From Pseudomonas putida (GTDB taxonomy: Bacteria > Pseudomonadota > Gammaproteobacteria > Pseudomonadales > Pseudomonadaceae), in NCBI RefSeq assembly GCF_030159595.1, contig NZ_BSKJ01000004.1, positions 225,747-289,746 on the forward strand: a stretch of DNA of 64,000 nucleotides. Direction: 5' to 3'. The notes under the pieces are model-generated. The model worked only from the letters and a program-made list of their open reading frames with translations, ran no database searches and was not told the DNA's origin. Position numbers and translations under genes: made by a program. Each line of letters opens with the position of its first letter. Position 1 is the first letter of the stretch. Positions 24,105 to 32,168 of this stretch are shown piece after piece.

Positions 24105-24524
24105 ATGAAAATTGGTGAGTTGGCGCGACGCACGGGCCTCAGTGCATCGCGTATCCGCTTTTACGAAGCCAGCGGGCTAATTGCCGCCCGACGCCTGGGC
24201 AACGGCTACCGGGACTACCCGGAGCAGGTCGTGCGGACGCTGGAGGTCATTACCTGTGGCCAGCAGGCGGGGTTCAGCCTGGATGAAATGCGCAAGCTTA
24301 CCGACGCGTCCGGGGCCGCTCCGGGTGATCATGGTGTGTTGCTGGCTAGCCTCAAGCGCAAGGTGGCAGAGATCGAGGCGATGCAGCAACGGCTGGCGCA
24401 GAACCGTGCTCAGTTGCTGGCGGTGATTGCCGGTATCGAAGGCAAGCCACAGGGGATGGACTGCGAACAGAACGCCCAGCGTTTGCTTGCCGGTTGGCAA
24501 GCGGTTGAGGCCACAGGCGCTTGA
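24105..24524 (+). CDS. MerR family transcriptional regulator
   Basis: A 139-residue regulator. The N-terminal winged helix is clear (MKIGELARRTGLSASRIRFY, EASGLIAARRLGNGYRDYPE), followed by a long dimerisation helix (LASLKRKVAEIEAMQQRLAQ) and a short C-terminus containing one Cys (MDCEQNAQ). There is no multi-Cys metal site. It probably controls the divergent Old Yellow Enzyme gene through the palindrome at 24065-24080, responding to an electrophile or oxidant. Confidence 0.88.
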   Translation: MKIGELARRTGLSASRIRFYEASGLIAARRLGNGYRDYPEQVVRTLEVITCGQQAGFSLDEMRKLTDASGAAPGDHGVLLASLKRKVAEIEAMQQRLAQNRAQLLAVIAGIEGKPQGMDCEQNAQRLLAGWQAVEATGA

Positions 24525-24551
24525 CCCCGGGTGGGGCGGCCTTGGCATGGT

Positions 24552-24758
24552 TCATCCCAGCTCACCACGCTTGTTCATCTGCTCGCACTGCACCTGCGCA
24601 TCCGTCCTGCTCGGGTAGCTCGGCTTGAGCCGCTCCTTCACCTGGTTATCGTAAATGTCGAACCCTCCACAAACGGTAGCGGCGTAGTAGCGGCTGCCCA
24701 TGCGGAACGACTCCTTTTCGATCGGCACAGCGGGAACGATAACGAATCTTGGTTGCAT
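24552..24758 (-). CDS. Small hypothetical protein
   Basis: A 68-residue protein starting MQPRFVIVPAVPIEKESFRM, with the segment RYYAATVCGGFDIYDNQVKE. I use ATG 24758 because GGGAGGC lies 7 bp upstream; the longer frame from 24803 lacks such a site. No signal or membrane helix. Similar short proteins occur in pseudomonads with no assigned function. Confidence 0.55.
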   Translation of the reverse strand: MQPRFVIVPAVPIEKESFRMGSRYYAATVCGGFDIYDNQVKERLKPSYPSRTDAQVQCEQMNKRGELG

Positions 24759-24867
24759 GTTTCGTGCCTCCCCAGGCAGAGACTTAAGTATTAGTCTCGC
24801 CATGGATAAGCATCAAGCAGGCTCATCAATAAAACGGCGTTCATGCAGGGCAGGGCGACGATCGCGC

Positions 24868-24931
24868 TGTCATCAAATGAAAACCGGCTGTCGTCCGATG
24901 CGAAGCACCCCGAAAGCCAAGGGCATACAGT
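24868..24931 (+). promoter_or_regulatory. Tandem AraC-type operator and -10 upstream of the quinone reductase operon
   Basis: Two 21-bp direct half-sites, TGTCATCAAATGAAAACCGG(C) at 24868-24888 and TGTCGTCCGATGCGAAGCAC(C) at 24889-24909, then 16 bp and a -10-like TACAGT at 24926. An almost identical array with the same spacing lies at 31420-31483. The second half-site covers the -35 position, as expected for a class II AraC activator. Confidence 0.75.
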
Positions 24932-24985
24932 CCAGTCATCCAGAACTGACGCCAGGCGTCCAGATCGATGAGTGGAGAGACAAGC

Positions 24986-25966
24986 ATGTCCAAAGTCGTA
25001 CGTTTCCATCAGACAGGTGGCCCCGAGGTGCTGCGCTACGAGGATGCCGAGGTGGGCGAGCCCGGCCCGGGCCAGGTGCGTTTGCGCCAGGTGGCGGTGG
25101 GCCTGAACTACGCCGACACCTACTTCCGCAATGGCACCTACCCGATCCCGCTGCCCAATGGCATCGGTGTGGAAGCTGCCGGGGTGGTAGAGGCCGTGGG
25201 CGAGGGCGTGACTCAGGTGAGGGTCGGTGACCGTGTCACTTATACCGGCTTCCTCAATACCCTGGGTGCTTATTGCACCGAGCGCCTTATCCCCGCCGCT
25301 GCACTGATAAAACTGCCGGAGACCATTGCCTTCGAGACCGCTGCCGCCATGACCATGCGCGGCCTGACCTCGGCCTACTTGCTACGCCGGCTCTATGACT
25401 TCAAGCCAGGTGACAGCGTGCTGCTGCATGCCGCTGCTGGCGGGGTGGGCCTGATTGTCGCGCAGTGGGCGAGGCTGTTGGGGCTGAACGTGATCGGCAC
25501 CGTATCCACCGAGGCCAAGGCTGAAGTGGCCCGCGCCCATGGCTGTAACCACATCATCAACTACAGCGTCGAGGACGTGGCCAGCCGCGTGCGTGAGCTG
25601 ACCGACGGGGCAGGGGTGAACGTGGTGTTCGACAGCGTTGGCAAGAACACGTTCATGGGCTCGCTCGATTCGCTCAAGCGCCGTGGCCTGATGGTGTGCG
25701 TCGGCACGGCGTCGGGCGGCATCCCGCCGTTCGACCCGCAATTGCTGGCGATCAAGGGTTCGCTGCAGCTCACCCGCCCGGCACTGGCCGATTTCATTGC
25801 CGACCCGGCAGAAAAGGCCGACCTGGCCGGCGAACTGTTCGACCACGTCAGCAGTGGGCGCATCCGTATCGAAATCAACCAGCACTACGCCCTGCAGGAT
25901 GCCGTTCAGGCCCACCGTGACCTGGAAGCCCGCAAAACCACCGGTTCGTCGATCTTCGTCATCTGA
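24986..25966 (+). CDS. Zinc-independent quinone oxidoreductase (QorA-like)
   Basis: A 326-residue NADPH-dependent medium-chain dehydrogenase/reductase without the structural or catalytic zinc Cys cluster. Features are the GroES-like domain with VGLNYADTYFRNGTYPIPLP, the nucleotide-binding AAAGGVGLIVAQWARLLG, and DSVGKNTFMGSLDSLKRRGL. It is the first gene of the AraC-controlled operon, 77 bp after the tandem operator. I use ATG 24986, where homology begins, with GGAGAG upstream. It probably reduces an enone or quinone intermediate of the pathway or detoxifies one. Confidence 0.88.
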   Translation: MSKVVRFHQTGGPEVLRYEDAEVGEPGPGQVRLRQVAVGLNYADTYFRNGTYPIPLPNGIGVEAAGVVEAVGEGVTQVRVGDRVTYTGFLNTLGAYCTERLIPAAALIKLPETIAFETAAAMTMRGLTSAYLLRRLYDFKPGDSVLLHAAAGGVGLIVAQWARLLGLNVIGTVSTEAKAEVARAHGCNHIINYSVEDVASRVRELTDGAGVNVVFDSVGKNTFMGSLDSLKRRGLMVCVGTASGGIPPFDPQLLAIKGSLQLTRPALADFIADPAEKADLAGELFDHVSSGRIRIEINQHYALQDAVQAHRDLEARKTTGSSIFVI

Positions 25967-25979
25967 AGAGGGCAACAGC

Positions 25980-26828
25980 ATGCACATCGAACAACTGACC
26001 TGCGCGATCGGTGCCGAGGTAAGTGGCGTCAACCTGGCCGACGCGATTCACGATGATGACCTGTTCGCCCAGCTGCGCCAGCAGTTGCTCCAGCACCGTG
26101 TGCTGTTCCTGCGCGACCAGCACTTCAGCCGTGCCGAGCATGTGGCCTTCGCCCGTCGCTTCGGCGAACTGGAAGACCACCCGGTGGCGGGTAGCGATCC
26201 TGAGCACCCAGGGCTGGTGCAGATCTACAAGCGCCCGGACCAGCCCAACGACCGCTATGAAAATGCCTGGCACACCGACGCCACCTGGCGCGAGGCGCCC
26301 CCCATGGGCTGCGTACTGCGCTGCGTCGAGTGCCCCCCGGTGGGCGGCGATACGATGTGGGCGAACATGGTGCTGGCCTATGAAAACCTGCCAAGCGACG
26401 TAAAGGCCAAAATCGAAGGCCTGCGCGCCCGCCACAGCATCGAGGCCAGCTTCGGTGCCGCCATGCCGCTGGACAGACGCCTGGCACTGAAGGCGCAGTT
26501 TCCCGATGCCGAGCACCCGGTGGTGCGCACCCATCCGGAAACGGGCGAGCAGGTGTTGTTCGTCAACGCCTTCACCACCCATTTCAGCAATTACCACACC
26601 CCGCAGCGGGTGCGTTTCGGCCAGGACGCCAACCCAGGTGCCAGCGACCTGCTGCGTTACCTGATCAGCCAGGCGTACCTGCCCGAGTACCAGGTGCGCT
26701 GGCGCTGGAAGCCCAACAGCGTGGCGATCTGGGACAACCGCAGCACTCAGCATTACGCCGTCATGGACTACCCGCCGTGCCACCGCAAGATGGAGCGCGC
26801 CGGGATCAAGGGCAGCCGCACGTTCTAA
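25980..26828 (+). CDS. TauD/TfdA family Fe(II)/2-oxoglutarate dioxygenase
   Basis: A 282-residue double-stranded beta-helix dioxygenase. The facial triad is His98-x-Asp100 (AWHTDATW) and His258 (NRSTQHYAV), and the 2-oxoglutarate-binding Arg is in CHRKMERAGI (about 269-273). This family hydroxylates taurine, aryloxyalkanoates, alkyl sulfates or gamma-butyrobetaine, coupling to succinate and CO2 release. The start is 13 bp after the quinone reductase stop, with an AGAGGG ribosome-binding site. Between a reductase and a BKACE gene, it probably performs the entry hydroxylation or C-X cleavage of the unknown substrate. Confidence 0.88.
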   Translation: MHIEQLTCAIGAEVSGVNLADAIHDDDLFAQLRQQLLQHRVLFLRDQHFSRAEHVAFARRFGELEDHPVAGSDPEHPGLVQIYKRPDQPNDRYENAWHTDATWREAPPMGCVLRCVECPPVGGDTMWANMVLAYENLPSDVKAKIEGLRARHSIEASFGAAMPLDRRLALKAQFPDAEHPVVRTHPETGEQVLFVNAFTTHFSNYHTPQRVRFGQDANPGASDLLRYLISQAYLPEYQVRWRWKPNSVAIWDNRSTQHYAVMDYPPCHRKMERAGIKGSRTF

Positions 26829-26882
26829 GCCTGTCGCCGTCACTGGCGGCAACCGCACAATAACAATAGCGAGGACTACAGC

Positions 26883-27935
26883 ATGCAATTCTTCGACGAT
26901 TCGTTGCACCCGGAAAACATGGAAAAGGTGGTGATCACCGTGGCCCCCTATGGCCCGGAGTGGATGCCCGAAGACTTCCCTGAAGACATTCCGCTGACCA
27001 TGGACGAGCAGGTGCAGAAGGCCGTCGACTGTTACGAGGCAGGCGCCACCGTGCTGCACTTGCATGTGCGTGAACTGGACGGCAAAGGCTCCAAGCGCCT
27101 GTCCAAGTTCAACGAGCTGATCGCCGGGGTACGCGAAGCCGTCCCGGACATGATCATCCAGGTTGGCGGTTCGATTTCCTTCGCCCCGGAAGGCGAAGGC
27201 GAAGCGGCCAAATGGCTGTCGGACGACACCCGGCACATGCTCGCCGAGCTGACGCCGCGCCCCGACCAGGTGACCGTGGCCATCAACACCACGCAGATGA
27301 ACATCATGGAGTTGTTGTACCCCGAGTACCTCGAAGGCACCTCGCTGGCCAGCCCGGCAATCCATGCTGCCTACAGCGAAATGACCGTGCCGGCCGGCCC
27401 GGCCTGGGTCCGCGAACACCTGCGCCGCCTGCAGGCCAGCAATATCCAGCCGCATTTCCAGCTGACCGGCATGCATGCCCTGGAAACCCTTGAGCGCATC
27501 GTGCGCCGGGGTGACTACATGGGCCCGCTGAACCTGACCTGGATCGGCATTGGCGGCGGTTTCGATGGCCCCAACCCGTTCAACTTCTTCAATTTCATCC
27601 ACCGCGCACCGGACGGCTGCACGTTGACCGCCGAATCGCTGCTCAAGAACGTGCTGCCGTTCAACACCATGGCCCTGGCCATGGGCCTGCACCCGCGCTG
27701 TGGCAACGAAGACACCATCATCGACCAGCACGGCAAACGCTTCACCTCGGTGCAGCAGGTCCAGCAGACCGTGCGCGTGGCGCATGAGCTGGGTCGCGAG
27801 ATTGCCACTGGCAAGCAAGCACGCGCGATTTATCGCATCGGGCAGCAGTACGACAGCATCGAGCAGACGCTGAAGGCCAATGGCATGGCGCCAAACCGCC
27901 AGCCGGGTGTGAAGGGGGTGCCGCAGCGTACCTGA
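26883..27935 (+). CDS. Beta-keto acid cleavage enzyme (BKACE, DUF849 family)
   Basis: A 350-residue TIM-barrel enzyme of the Kce/BKACE family, which condenses a beta-keto acid with acetyl-CoA and cleaves it to acetoacetate and a new acyl-CoA. The zinc-binding HLH pair is His59/His61 (TVLHLHVRE), and the conserved acidic motif CGNEDTI carries Glu276. N- and C-termini are slightly extended relative to the usual 275-310 residues. A GAGGA ribosome-binding site precedes the ATG. Family members are named by substrate (for example dehydrocarnitine); which beta-keto acid is used here cannot be read from sequence. Confidence 0.88.
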   Translation: MQFFDDSLHPENMEKVVITVAPYGPEWMPEDFPEDIPLTMDEQVQKAVDCYEAGATVLHLHVRELDGKGSKRLSKFNELIAGVREAVPDMIIQVGGSISFAPEGEGEAAKWLSDDTRHMLAELTPRPDQVTVAINTTQMNIMELLYPEYLEGTSLASPAIHAAYSEMTVPAGPAWVREHLRRLQASNIQPHFQLTGMHALETLERIVRRGDYMGPLNLTWIGIGGGFDGPNPFNFFNFIHRAPDGCTLTAESLLKNVLPFNTMALAMGLHPRCGNEDTIIDQHGKRFTSVQQVQQTVRVAHELGREIATGKQARAIYRIGQQYDSIEQTLKANGMAPNRQPGVKGVPQRT

Positions 27936-27949
27936 ACGGCAGGCCCGGC

Positions 27950-27980
27950 TTCTTCGCGGGCAAAACCGCGAAGAGGCCCG
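27950..27980. repeat. REP palindrome inside the catabolic operon
   Basis: TTCTTCGCGGG, 6 nt, CCGCGAAGAGG: a single CTTCGCGGG-family REP in the 120-bp gap between the BKACE and MFS genes. It may lower transcription or stabilise the upstream mRNA within the operon. Confidence 0.75.
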
Positions 27981-28055
27981 CAAGAGCAACATCAGTTCTG
28001 GCTGTTACCCATAACAACAAAAACAACACCCAAGCCCCATACCCAAGGAGGCAAC

Positions 28056-29336
28056 ATGGCCACCTATCTCGCCAGTGCCGACGACGCCGGCACCGACTCC
28101 GTTCACAGCGTCCCCCGGCGTTATGCCTGGGTGGTCTTTGCCTTGACGTTTGGCCTGTTGATCTCCGACTACATGTCGCGCCAGGTTCTCAATGCGGTGT
28201 TCCCGCTGCTCAAGGGTGAATGGGCGCTCAGTGATGGCCAGTTGGGCCTGCTCAGCGGCATCGTCGCGCTGATGGTCGGCCTGCTGACCTTCCCGCTGTC
28301 ACTGCTGGCCGACCGTTTCGGCCGGGTACGCAGCCTGGTGCTGATGGCGGTGCTGTGGAGCCTCGCTACGCTTGGCTGCGCCATGGCGGAAAACTACCCG
28401 CAAATGTTCATTGCGCGTTTTCTGGTCGGGGTCGGTGAGGCCGCTTATGGCAGTGTCGGCATTGCCGTGGTGGTCGCCGTGTTCCCCCGCGACATGCGCT
28501 CGACCCTGGCCGGTGCGTTCATGGCTGGTGGCATGTTCGGCTCGGTGCTGGGCATGGCCCTGGGTGGTGTATTGGCCCAGCACCTGGGCTGGCGCTGGGC
28601 ATTCGCCGGTATGGCACTGTTCGGCCTGGTGCTGGCGATGCTCTATCCCATGATCGTCAAGGAAGCACGCATTGCGCCCAAGTGCGCGCAGCAGGCACTG
28701 GATAAGCCCTGCCGCCCGCTGCGCAGCTTGTACAGCAGCCGCTCGGTCATCGCCGCTTATGTCGGCAGCGGCCTGCAACTGTTCGTTGGCGGTACATTGA
28801 TTGTGTGGATGCCCAGCTACCTGAACCGTTATTACGCCATGGGCACCGACCGCGCCGGGGCGATCGCCGCTGTCATCGTGTTGTGCAGCGGCATCGGCAT
28901 GATCCTCTGCGCCATGCTCTGCGACCGCCTGGGGAGGCAGCGCCCGGACCGCAAGATCAGCCTGGCCATCGGCTACTGCCTGGGCAGTTGCATGCTGCTG
29001 AGCATTGCCTTCGCGCTGCCCGCTGGGACTGCGCAACTGGTGTTGATCTGCCTGGGCATGATGATTGCCGCCGGCACCAACGGCCCGTCCAGTGCCATGG
29101 TTGCCAACCTGACCCACGCGTCGGTACATGGCACCGCATTCGCCACCCTGACCCTGGCCAACAACCTGCTGGGCCTGGCGACCGGGCCGCTGATTACTGG
29201 CCGGGTATCCGACCTGATCGGCCTACAGGCCGCATTACAGCTGGTACCGCTGACAAGCATCGCGGCGGCGGCTGTGTTCTTTTTCGCTAAACGTCATTAC
29301 CACCGCGACATGGACTGTCTGCGCTCCAGGAGTTGA
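28056..29336 (+). CDS. MFS transporter, probable substrate importer of the catabolic operon
   Basis: A 426-residue carrier with 12 membrane helices. The loop motif LLADRFGRVRSLVLM (motif A) and the second-half GMILCAMLCDRLGRQRPDRK are typical of the aromatic-acid/anion:H+ symporter-like MFS branch. An AAGGAGG ribosome-binding site lies 5 bp before the ATG. It lies in the AraC-controlled operon, downstream of BKACE, and is followed 4 bp later by the DsbA-like gene, so it probably takes up the substrate. Confidence 0.85.
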   Translation: MATYLASADDAGTDSVHSVPRRYAWVVFALTFGLLISDYMSRQVLNAVFPLLKGEWALSDGQLGLLSGIVALMVGLLTFPLSLLADRFGRVRSLVLMAVLWSLATLGCAMAENYPQMFIARFLVGVGEAAYGSVGIAVVVAVFPRDMRSTLAGAFMAGGMFGSVLGMALGGVLAQHLGWRWAFAGMALFGLVLAMLYPMIVKEARIAPKCAQQALDKPCRPLRSLYSSRSVIAAYVGSGLQLFVGGTLIVWMPSYLNRYYAMGTDRAGAIAAVIVLCSGIGMILCAMLCDRLGRQRPDRKISLAIGYCLGSCMLLSIAFALPAGTAQLVLICLGMMIAAGTNGPSSAMVANLTHASVHGTAFATLTLANNLLGLATGPLITGRVSDLIGLQAALQLVPLTSIAAAAVFFFAKRHYHRDMDCLRSRS

Positions 29337-29340
29337 AACC

Positions 29341-29994
29341 GTGAAACAGCTGTTGTCCGTCGAGGTGTTCTTCGATTTTGTCTGCCCCTGGTGCCTGATT
29401 GGGCAGCGGCACCTGCAGGCGGCCCTGTTGAGGTTGCAGCGTGAGCAGCCCCAGGTGGAGGTGCAGGTGCACTGGCAGGGCGTGCAGTTGCTGCCTGGGC
29501 TGCCTGCCAATGGGGTGCCGTTCAATACGTTTTACCTGCAACGTCTGGGCAGTGAGCAAGCGGTGCGCGAGCGCCAGGCCCAAGTGCGCGCCGCCGCCAG
29601 CGCGGTGGGCGAAGATATCGATTTTTCGCGCATCCGCCGCATGCCCAATACTGGCAATGCGCACCGCTTGATGCAGCGGGCCGGCAGCCTGCTCGGTGCA
29701 CCACAACAGGAGGCGTTGCTGGCGCGGTTGTTCATTGCCTATTTCCACCAGGGCTGTGACCTGGGGGACCGCGGCACCTTGCTCGGTATTGCCCAGAGCT
29801 GTGGGTTGCAGGCTGCACAAGTGGTCGACTGCCTGCGTGACGACGGTAGCCCGTTTCTTGATGGGGCAGGGCGCGCAGGCAGTGCCGTGCCACGCTACCG
29901 CTTCAATCAGGGGCCGTTGATTGCAGGCGTGCGGCCAGCCGAGGCGCTGTTCGCGGCCATGAGCGACGCCTTGCAGGAGGTGGCGCAGGCATGA
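29341..29994 (+). CDS. DsbA family oxidoreductase (FrnE / HCCA isomerase-like)
   Basis: A 217-residue thioredoxin-fold protein of the DsbA-FrnE branch. The motif CPWC is at Cys15/Cys18 (FFDFVCPWCLIGQRHLQAAL), and the C-terminal segment GSAVPRYRFNQGPLIAGVRP carries the cis-proline region. There is no signal peptide, so it acts in the cytoplasm, either as a thiol-disulfide enzyme or as a glutathione-dependent isomerase. GTG start at 29341. It overlaps the Rieske gene by 4 bp (ATGA), so the two are coupled. Confidence 0.83.
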   Translation: MKQLLSVEVFFDFVCPWCLIGQRHLQAALLRLQREQPQVEVQVHWQGVQLLPGLPANGVPFNTFYLQRLGSEQAVRERQAQVRAAASAVGEDIDFSRIRRMPNTGNAHRLMQRAGSLLGAPQQEALLARLFIAYFHQGCDLGDRGTLLGIAQSCGLQAAQVVDCLRDDGSPFLDGAGRAGSAVPRYRFNQGPLIAGVRPAEALFAAMSDALQEVAQA

Positions 29995-30317
29995 AGCGGC
30001 GTATGGCATTGCTCCCCAATCAAGTACCGGAACGCAACGGGCGGGTGCTGTTGGACCTTGAGGGCCACAGCGTGGCCTTGTTCAACATTGCCGATTCGCT
30101 CTATGCCGTCGACGACGGTTGCCCGCACCAAGGGGCATCGCTGTGCGGCGGTCGCCTGGAAGGTCGCGTCATCCAGTGTTGTGCCCACGGGTTGCGTTTC
30201 GATCTGGCCAGCGGTTATCTGCAGAACTCCACTGCGCTCAAGCTGAACACATACCCTGTCGAGCGCGAGAAGGGTGAAGTGTTTATCGTCATCGATGAGC
30301 CCGCAACGGGCTGTTAA
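29991..30317 (+). CDS. Rieske [2Fe-2S] ferredoxin-like protein
   Basis: A 108-residue single-domain Rieske protein with ligands Cys44-x-His46 (CPHQG) and Cys63-x2-His66 (CCAHGLRFD). It could deliver electrons to a Rieske oxygenase or act as a regulatory redox subunit. No oxygenase alpha subunit or ferredoxin reductase is encoded nearby, and TauD enzymes do not need such a partner, so its own partner is unclear. The last gene of the first AraC operon; its stop overlaps the convergent araC-type gene by 4 bp. Confidence 0.85.
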   Translation: MKRRMALLPNQVPERNGRVLLDLEGHSVALFNIADSLYAVDDGCPHQGASLCGGRLEGRVIQCCAHGLRFDLASGYLQNSTALKLNTYPVEREKGEVFIVIDEPATGC

Positions 30318-31324
30318 TGCAGCTGCCCATTGTGTTGCGCGCGCCAGTTGGCCGGCGGCATGCCGTACTGGGCAATGAACCAGCGGGTGAATGAGCTGGG
30401 CATCGAATAACCGAGCATGTCGGCAATACGCCCCAGCGAATAGCTGGGGTTTTCCAGGTAGCGCATCACCAAGTCGCGGCGCACGCTGTTGATCAGGTCC
30501 TTGAAGGTCAGCGCGTTCTCTTCCAGCCGCCGCTGCAGGGTGCGCACGTTCATGCCTTGGGTCTGCGCCACTTGCTCGATGGTGGCACGACCCATGGGTA
30601 ACAGCAGGTAGATGGTTTTGCGCAGCTCCAGTTCCAGCGACGGTACGCCGCTGGCCGGCAGGGTGTCCAGGTAGCGACGCGCCAGCCGGGCCATGGCCTC
30701 GTTGGCCTGCGGGCTGGCACTGTCGAGGTCGGCAGCGGGGCAGACGATGCCGTTGAATTCGCTGCCGAACACCAGTGTGCAACCGAAGATGCGTCGGTGA
30801 ATGGCGAGGTCGGCAGGGGCCGCGTGGGTGAAGTTGGCACTGATCGGGTGCCAATGGGCGCCCAGCAGCGCCGCGCACAGGCGCATCATCACGCCGATGG
30901 CCAGCTCGGTGGCCTGGCGGCTGCAGGGCGCACGCTCGTTGATCACCTCTTCGCGAATGACCACGGTCTTGCCGGCTTCCTCGATATGGATGGCCAGCGC
31001 GTCATTGAGCAGGTGGCGGTACTGCACGATCACCTGCAGCGCATCGCGCAGGTTGCGTTGGTGGCTGAGCAACAGGCTGATTTCGCCAAAGTCCGACAAT
31101 TGACGCAATTCGGCCATGCGCAAGCCAAAGCTTTCACACTTCGTGGCGCTGGCAGAGGCCTCCAGCAAACTGATGACGCTGGCCACCTGGATACGCCGGT
31201 TGGGATCGTCGAGCAACGCGGCGCTCAGGCCAACCTGTGCCAGCAGCGCATGGGGGTTTAGGCCCAGGTGGCGGGACACTTCCAGGTAGTTGGTCAAGCT
31301 GGCGGCACGGACAAGAGCAGGCAT
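30314..31324 (-). CDS. AraC family transcriptional regulator of the catabolic block
   Basis: A 336-residue regulator. The N-terminal half matches the arabinose-binding-like domain of the OruR/ArgR-type group (LTNYLEVSRHLGLNPHALLA, LLEASASATKCESFGLRMAE). The C-terminal tandem helix-turn-helix runs from about 235 (MNVRTLQRRLEE; SLGRIADMLGYSMPSSFTRW). It sits between two outward-looking operons. Near-identical 42-bp tandem direct repeats with 21-bp periodicity lie upstream of both (24868 and 31420), which is the expected operator for this family. The effector is unknown but would be the pathway substrate or an intermediate. Confidence 0.88.
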   Translation of the reverse strand: MPALVRAASLTNYLEVSRHLGLNPHALLAQVGLSAALLDDPNRRIQVASVISLLEASASATKCESFGLRMAELRQLSDFGEISLLLSHQRNLRDALQVIVQYRHLLNDALAIHIEEAGKTVVIREEVINERAPCSRQATELAIGVMMRLCAALLGAHWHPISANFTHAAPADLAIHRRIFGCTLVFGSEFNGIVCPAADLDSASPQANEAMARLARRYLDTLPASGVPSLELELRKTIYLLLPMGRATIEQVAQTQGMNVRTLQRRLEENALTFKDLINSVRRDLVMRYLENPSYSLGRIADMLGYSMPSSFTRWFIAQYGMPPANWRAQHNGQLH

Positions 31325-31382
31325 TTTTTATTGTTGTCCCTAAAGCACGGGGTTTGCAGGTCCACTGGTTTTATAGCCTGCG

Positions 31383-31403
31383 TGTCATCAATTGAAAAGC
31401 AAA
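31383..31403 (+). promoter_or_regulatory. Additional upstream AraC half-site
   Basis: TGTCATCAATTGAAAAGCAA(A), 37 bp upstream of the tandem operator at 31420 and differing from its first half-site at few positions. It lies between the operator and the regulator gene, so it could mediate looping or autorepression. Confidence 0.6.
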
Positions 31404-31419
31404 GCCCTGTTTTGGCCAG

Positions 31420-31483
31420 TGTCATCAAATGAAAAGCGCCTGACGCCCAATGTAAAGCACCTGGGGGGAGGCCTGTTTACTGT
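31420..31483 (+). promoter_or_regulatory. Tandem AraC-type operator and -10 upstream of the hydrolase/DUF1302 operon
   Basis: Half-sites TGTCATCAAATGAAAAGCGC(C) at 31420-31440 and TGACGCCCAATGTAAAGCAC(C) at 31441-31461, then 16 bp and TACTGT at 31478. Sixteen bases in a row of the first half-site are identical to the 24868 copy, and the -10 hexamer is at exactly the same offset. Confidence 0.75.
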
Positions 31484-31506
31484 GACCTTCAAGCGCTACA
31501 TCGCAC

Positions 31507-32094
31507 ATGAGGTTCACCGTGGAAAAATTGCAAACCACAGCCACCGTGCTGATCGTCCCCGGCCTGCGCGACCACGTCGCCGAACATTGGCAAACCCTGC
31601 TGGCCGGCCGCCTGGCCAAGGTGCGCAGCGTACCGCCGTTGCAGGTTGACGGCCTGTGTTGCAATGCCCGGGTCGAGGCGATCCAGCGCGAGCTCGACCA
31701 GATCGAAGGTGAGGTGATCCTGGTAGCACACAGCGCTGGTGCACTGATGGTTGCCCATTGGGCGGCACGCTACCAGCGGGCGATCAAGGGCGCGTTGCTG
31801 GCTGCCCCGCCGGACCTCAACGCCCACTGGCCAGCGCATTACCCAAGCCCGGCCAGCCTGGCCGAGAAGGGCTGGTCACCGCTTCCGCCCACGTCGCTGC
31901 CATTCCCAAGCATTGTCGCGGCCAGCAGCAATGACCACCTCGCCAGCTACGCCGCTGCGGGTGAAATGGCCCGGCGTTGGGGAAGCGAACTGGTCAGCCT
32001 GGGCGCCGTTGGCCACCTCAATCCGGCCTCAGGCTTCGGCCCCTGGCCGTTGGCCGAGGCCCTGATCCGCCGACTGGACGCAAACCTGCAGTAA
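31507..32094 (+). CDS. Small alpha/beta hydrolase, RBBP9/YdeN family
   Basis: A 195-residue (or shorter) single-domain serine hydrolase: strand TVLIVPGLRDHVAEHWQ, nucleophile elbow VAHSAGAL with Ser76, Asp in ASSNDHLAS and His in AVGHLNPASGFG. Members of this family are small esterases of mostly unknown substrate. ATG 31507 has no ribosome-binding site, whereas GTG 31519 is preceded by TGAGGT at 5 bp, so translation may start at the GTG. First gene after the second AraC operator; it may hydrolyse an ester substrate before activation. Confidence 0.82.
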   Translation: MRFTVEKLQTTATVLIVPGLRDHVAEHWQTLLAGRLAKVRSVPPLQVDGLCCNARVEAIQRELDQIEGEVILVAHSAGALMVAHWAARYQRAIKGALLAAPPDLNAHWPAHYPSPASLAEKGWSPLPPTSLPFPSIVAASSNDHLASYAAAGEMARRWGSELVSLGAVGHLNPASGFGPWPLAEALIRRLDANLQ

Positions 32095-32168
32095 CGCATG
32101 GACGCCCCAGCCACGCCCGCAGCAGACGGGCGGCGTAAAAAACAATAACAATACGTGGAGCCATCGTA

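Noticed and set aside
25959..27992. A 677-codon open frame on the minus strand across the dioxygenase and BKACE genes
   Set aside because: It is the antisense shadow of two well-supported enzymes in GC-rich sequence; it is His/Val/Gly/Gln-rich with no recognisable domain.
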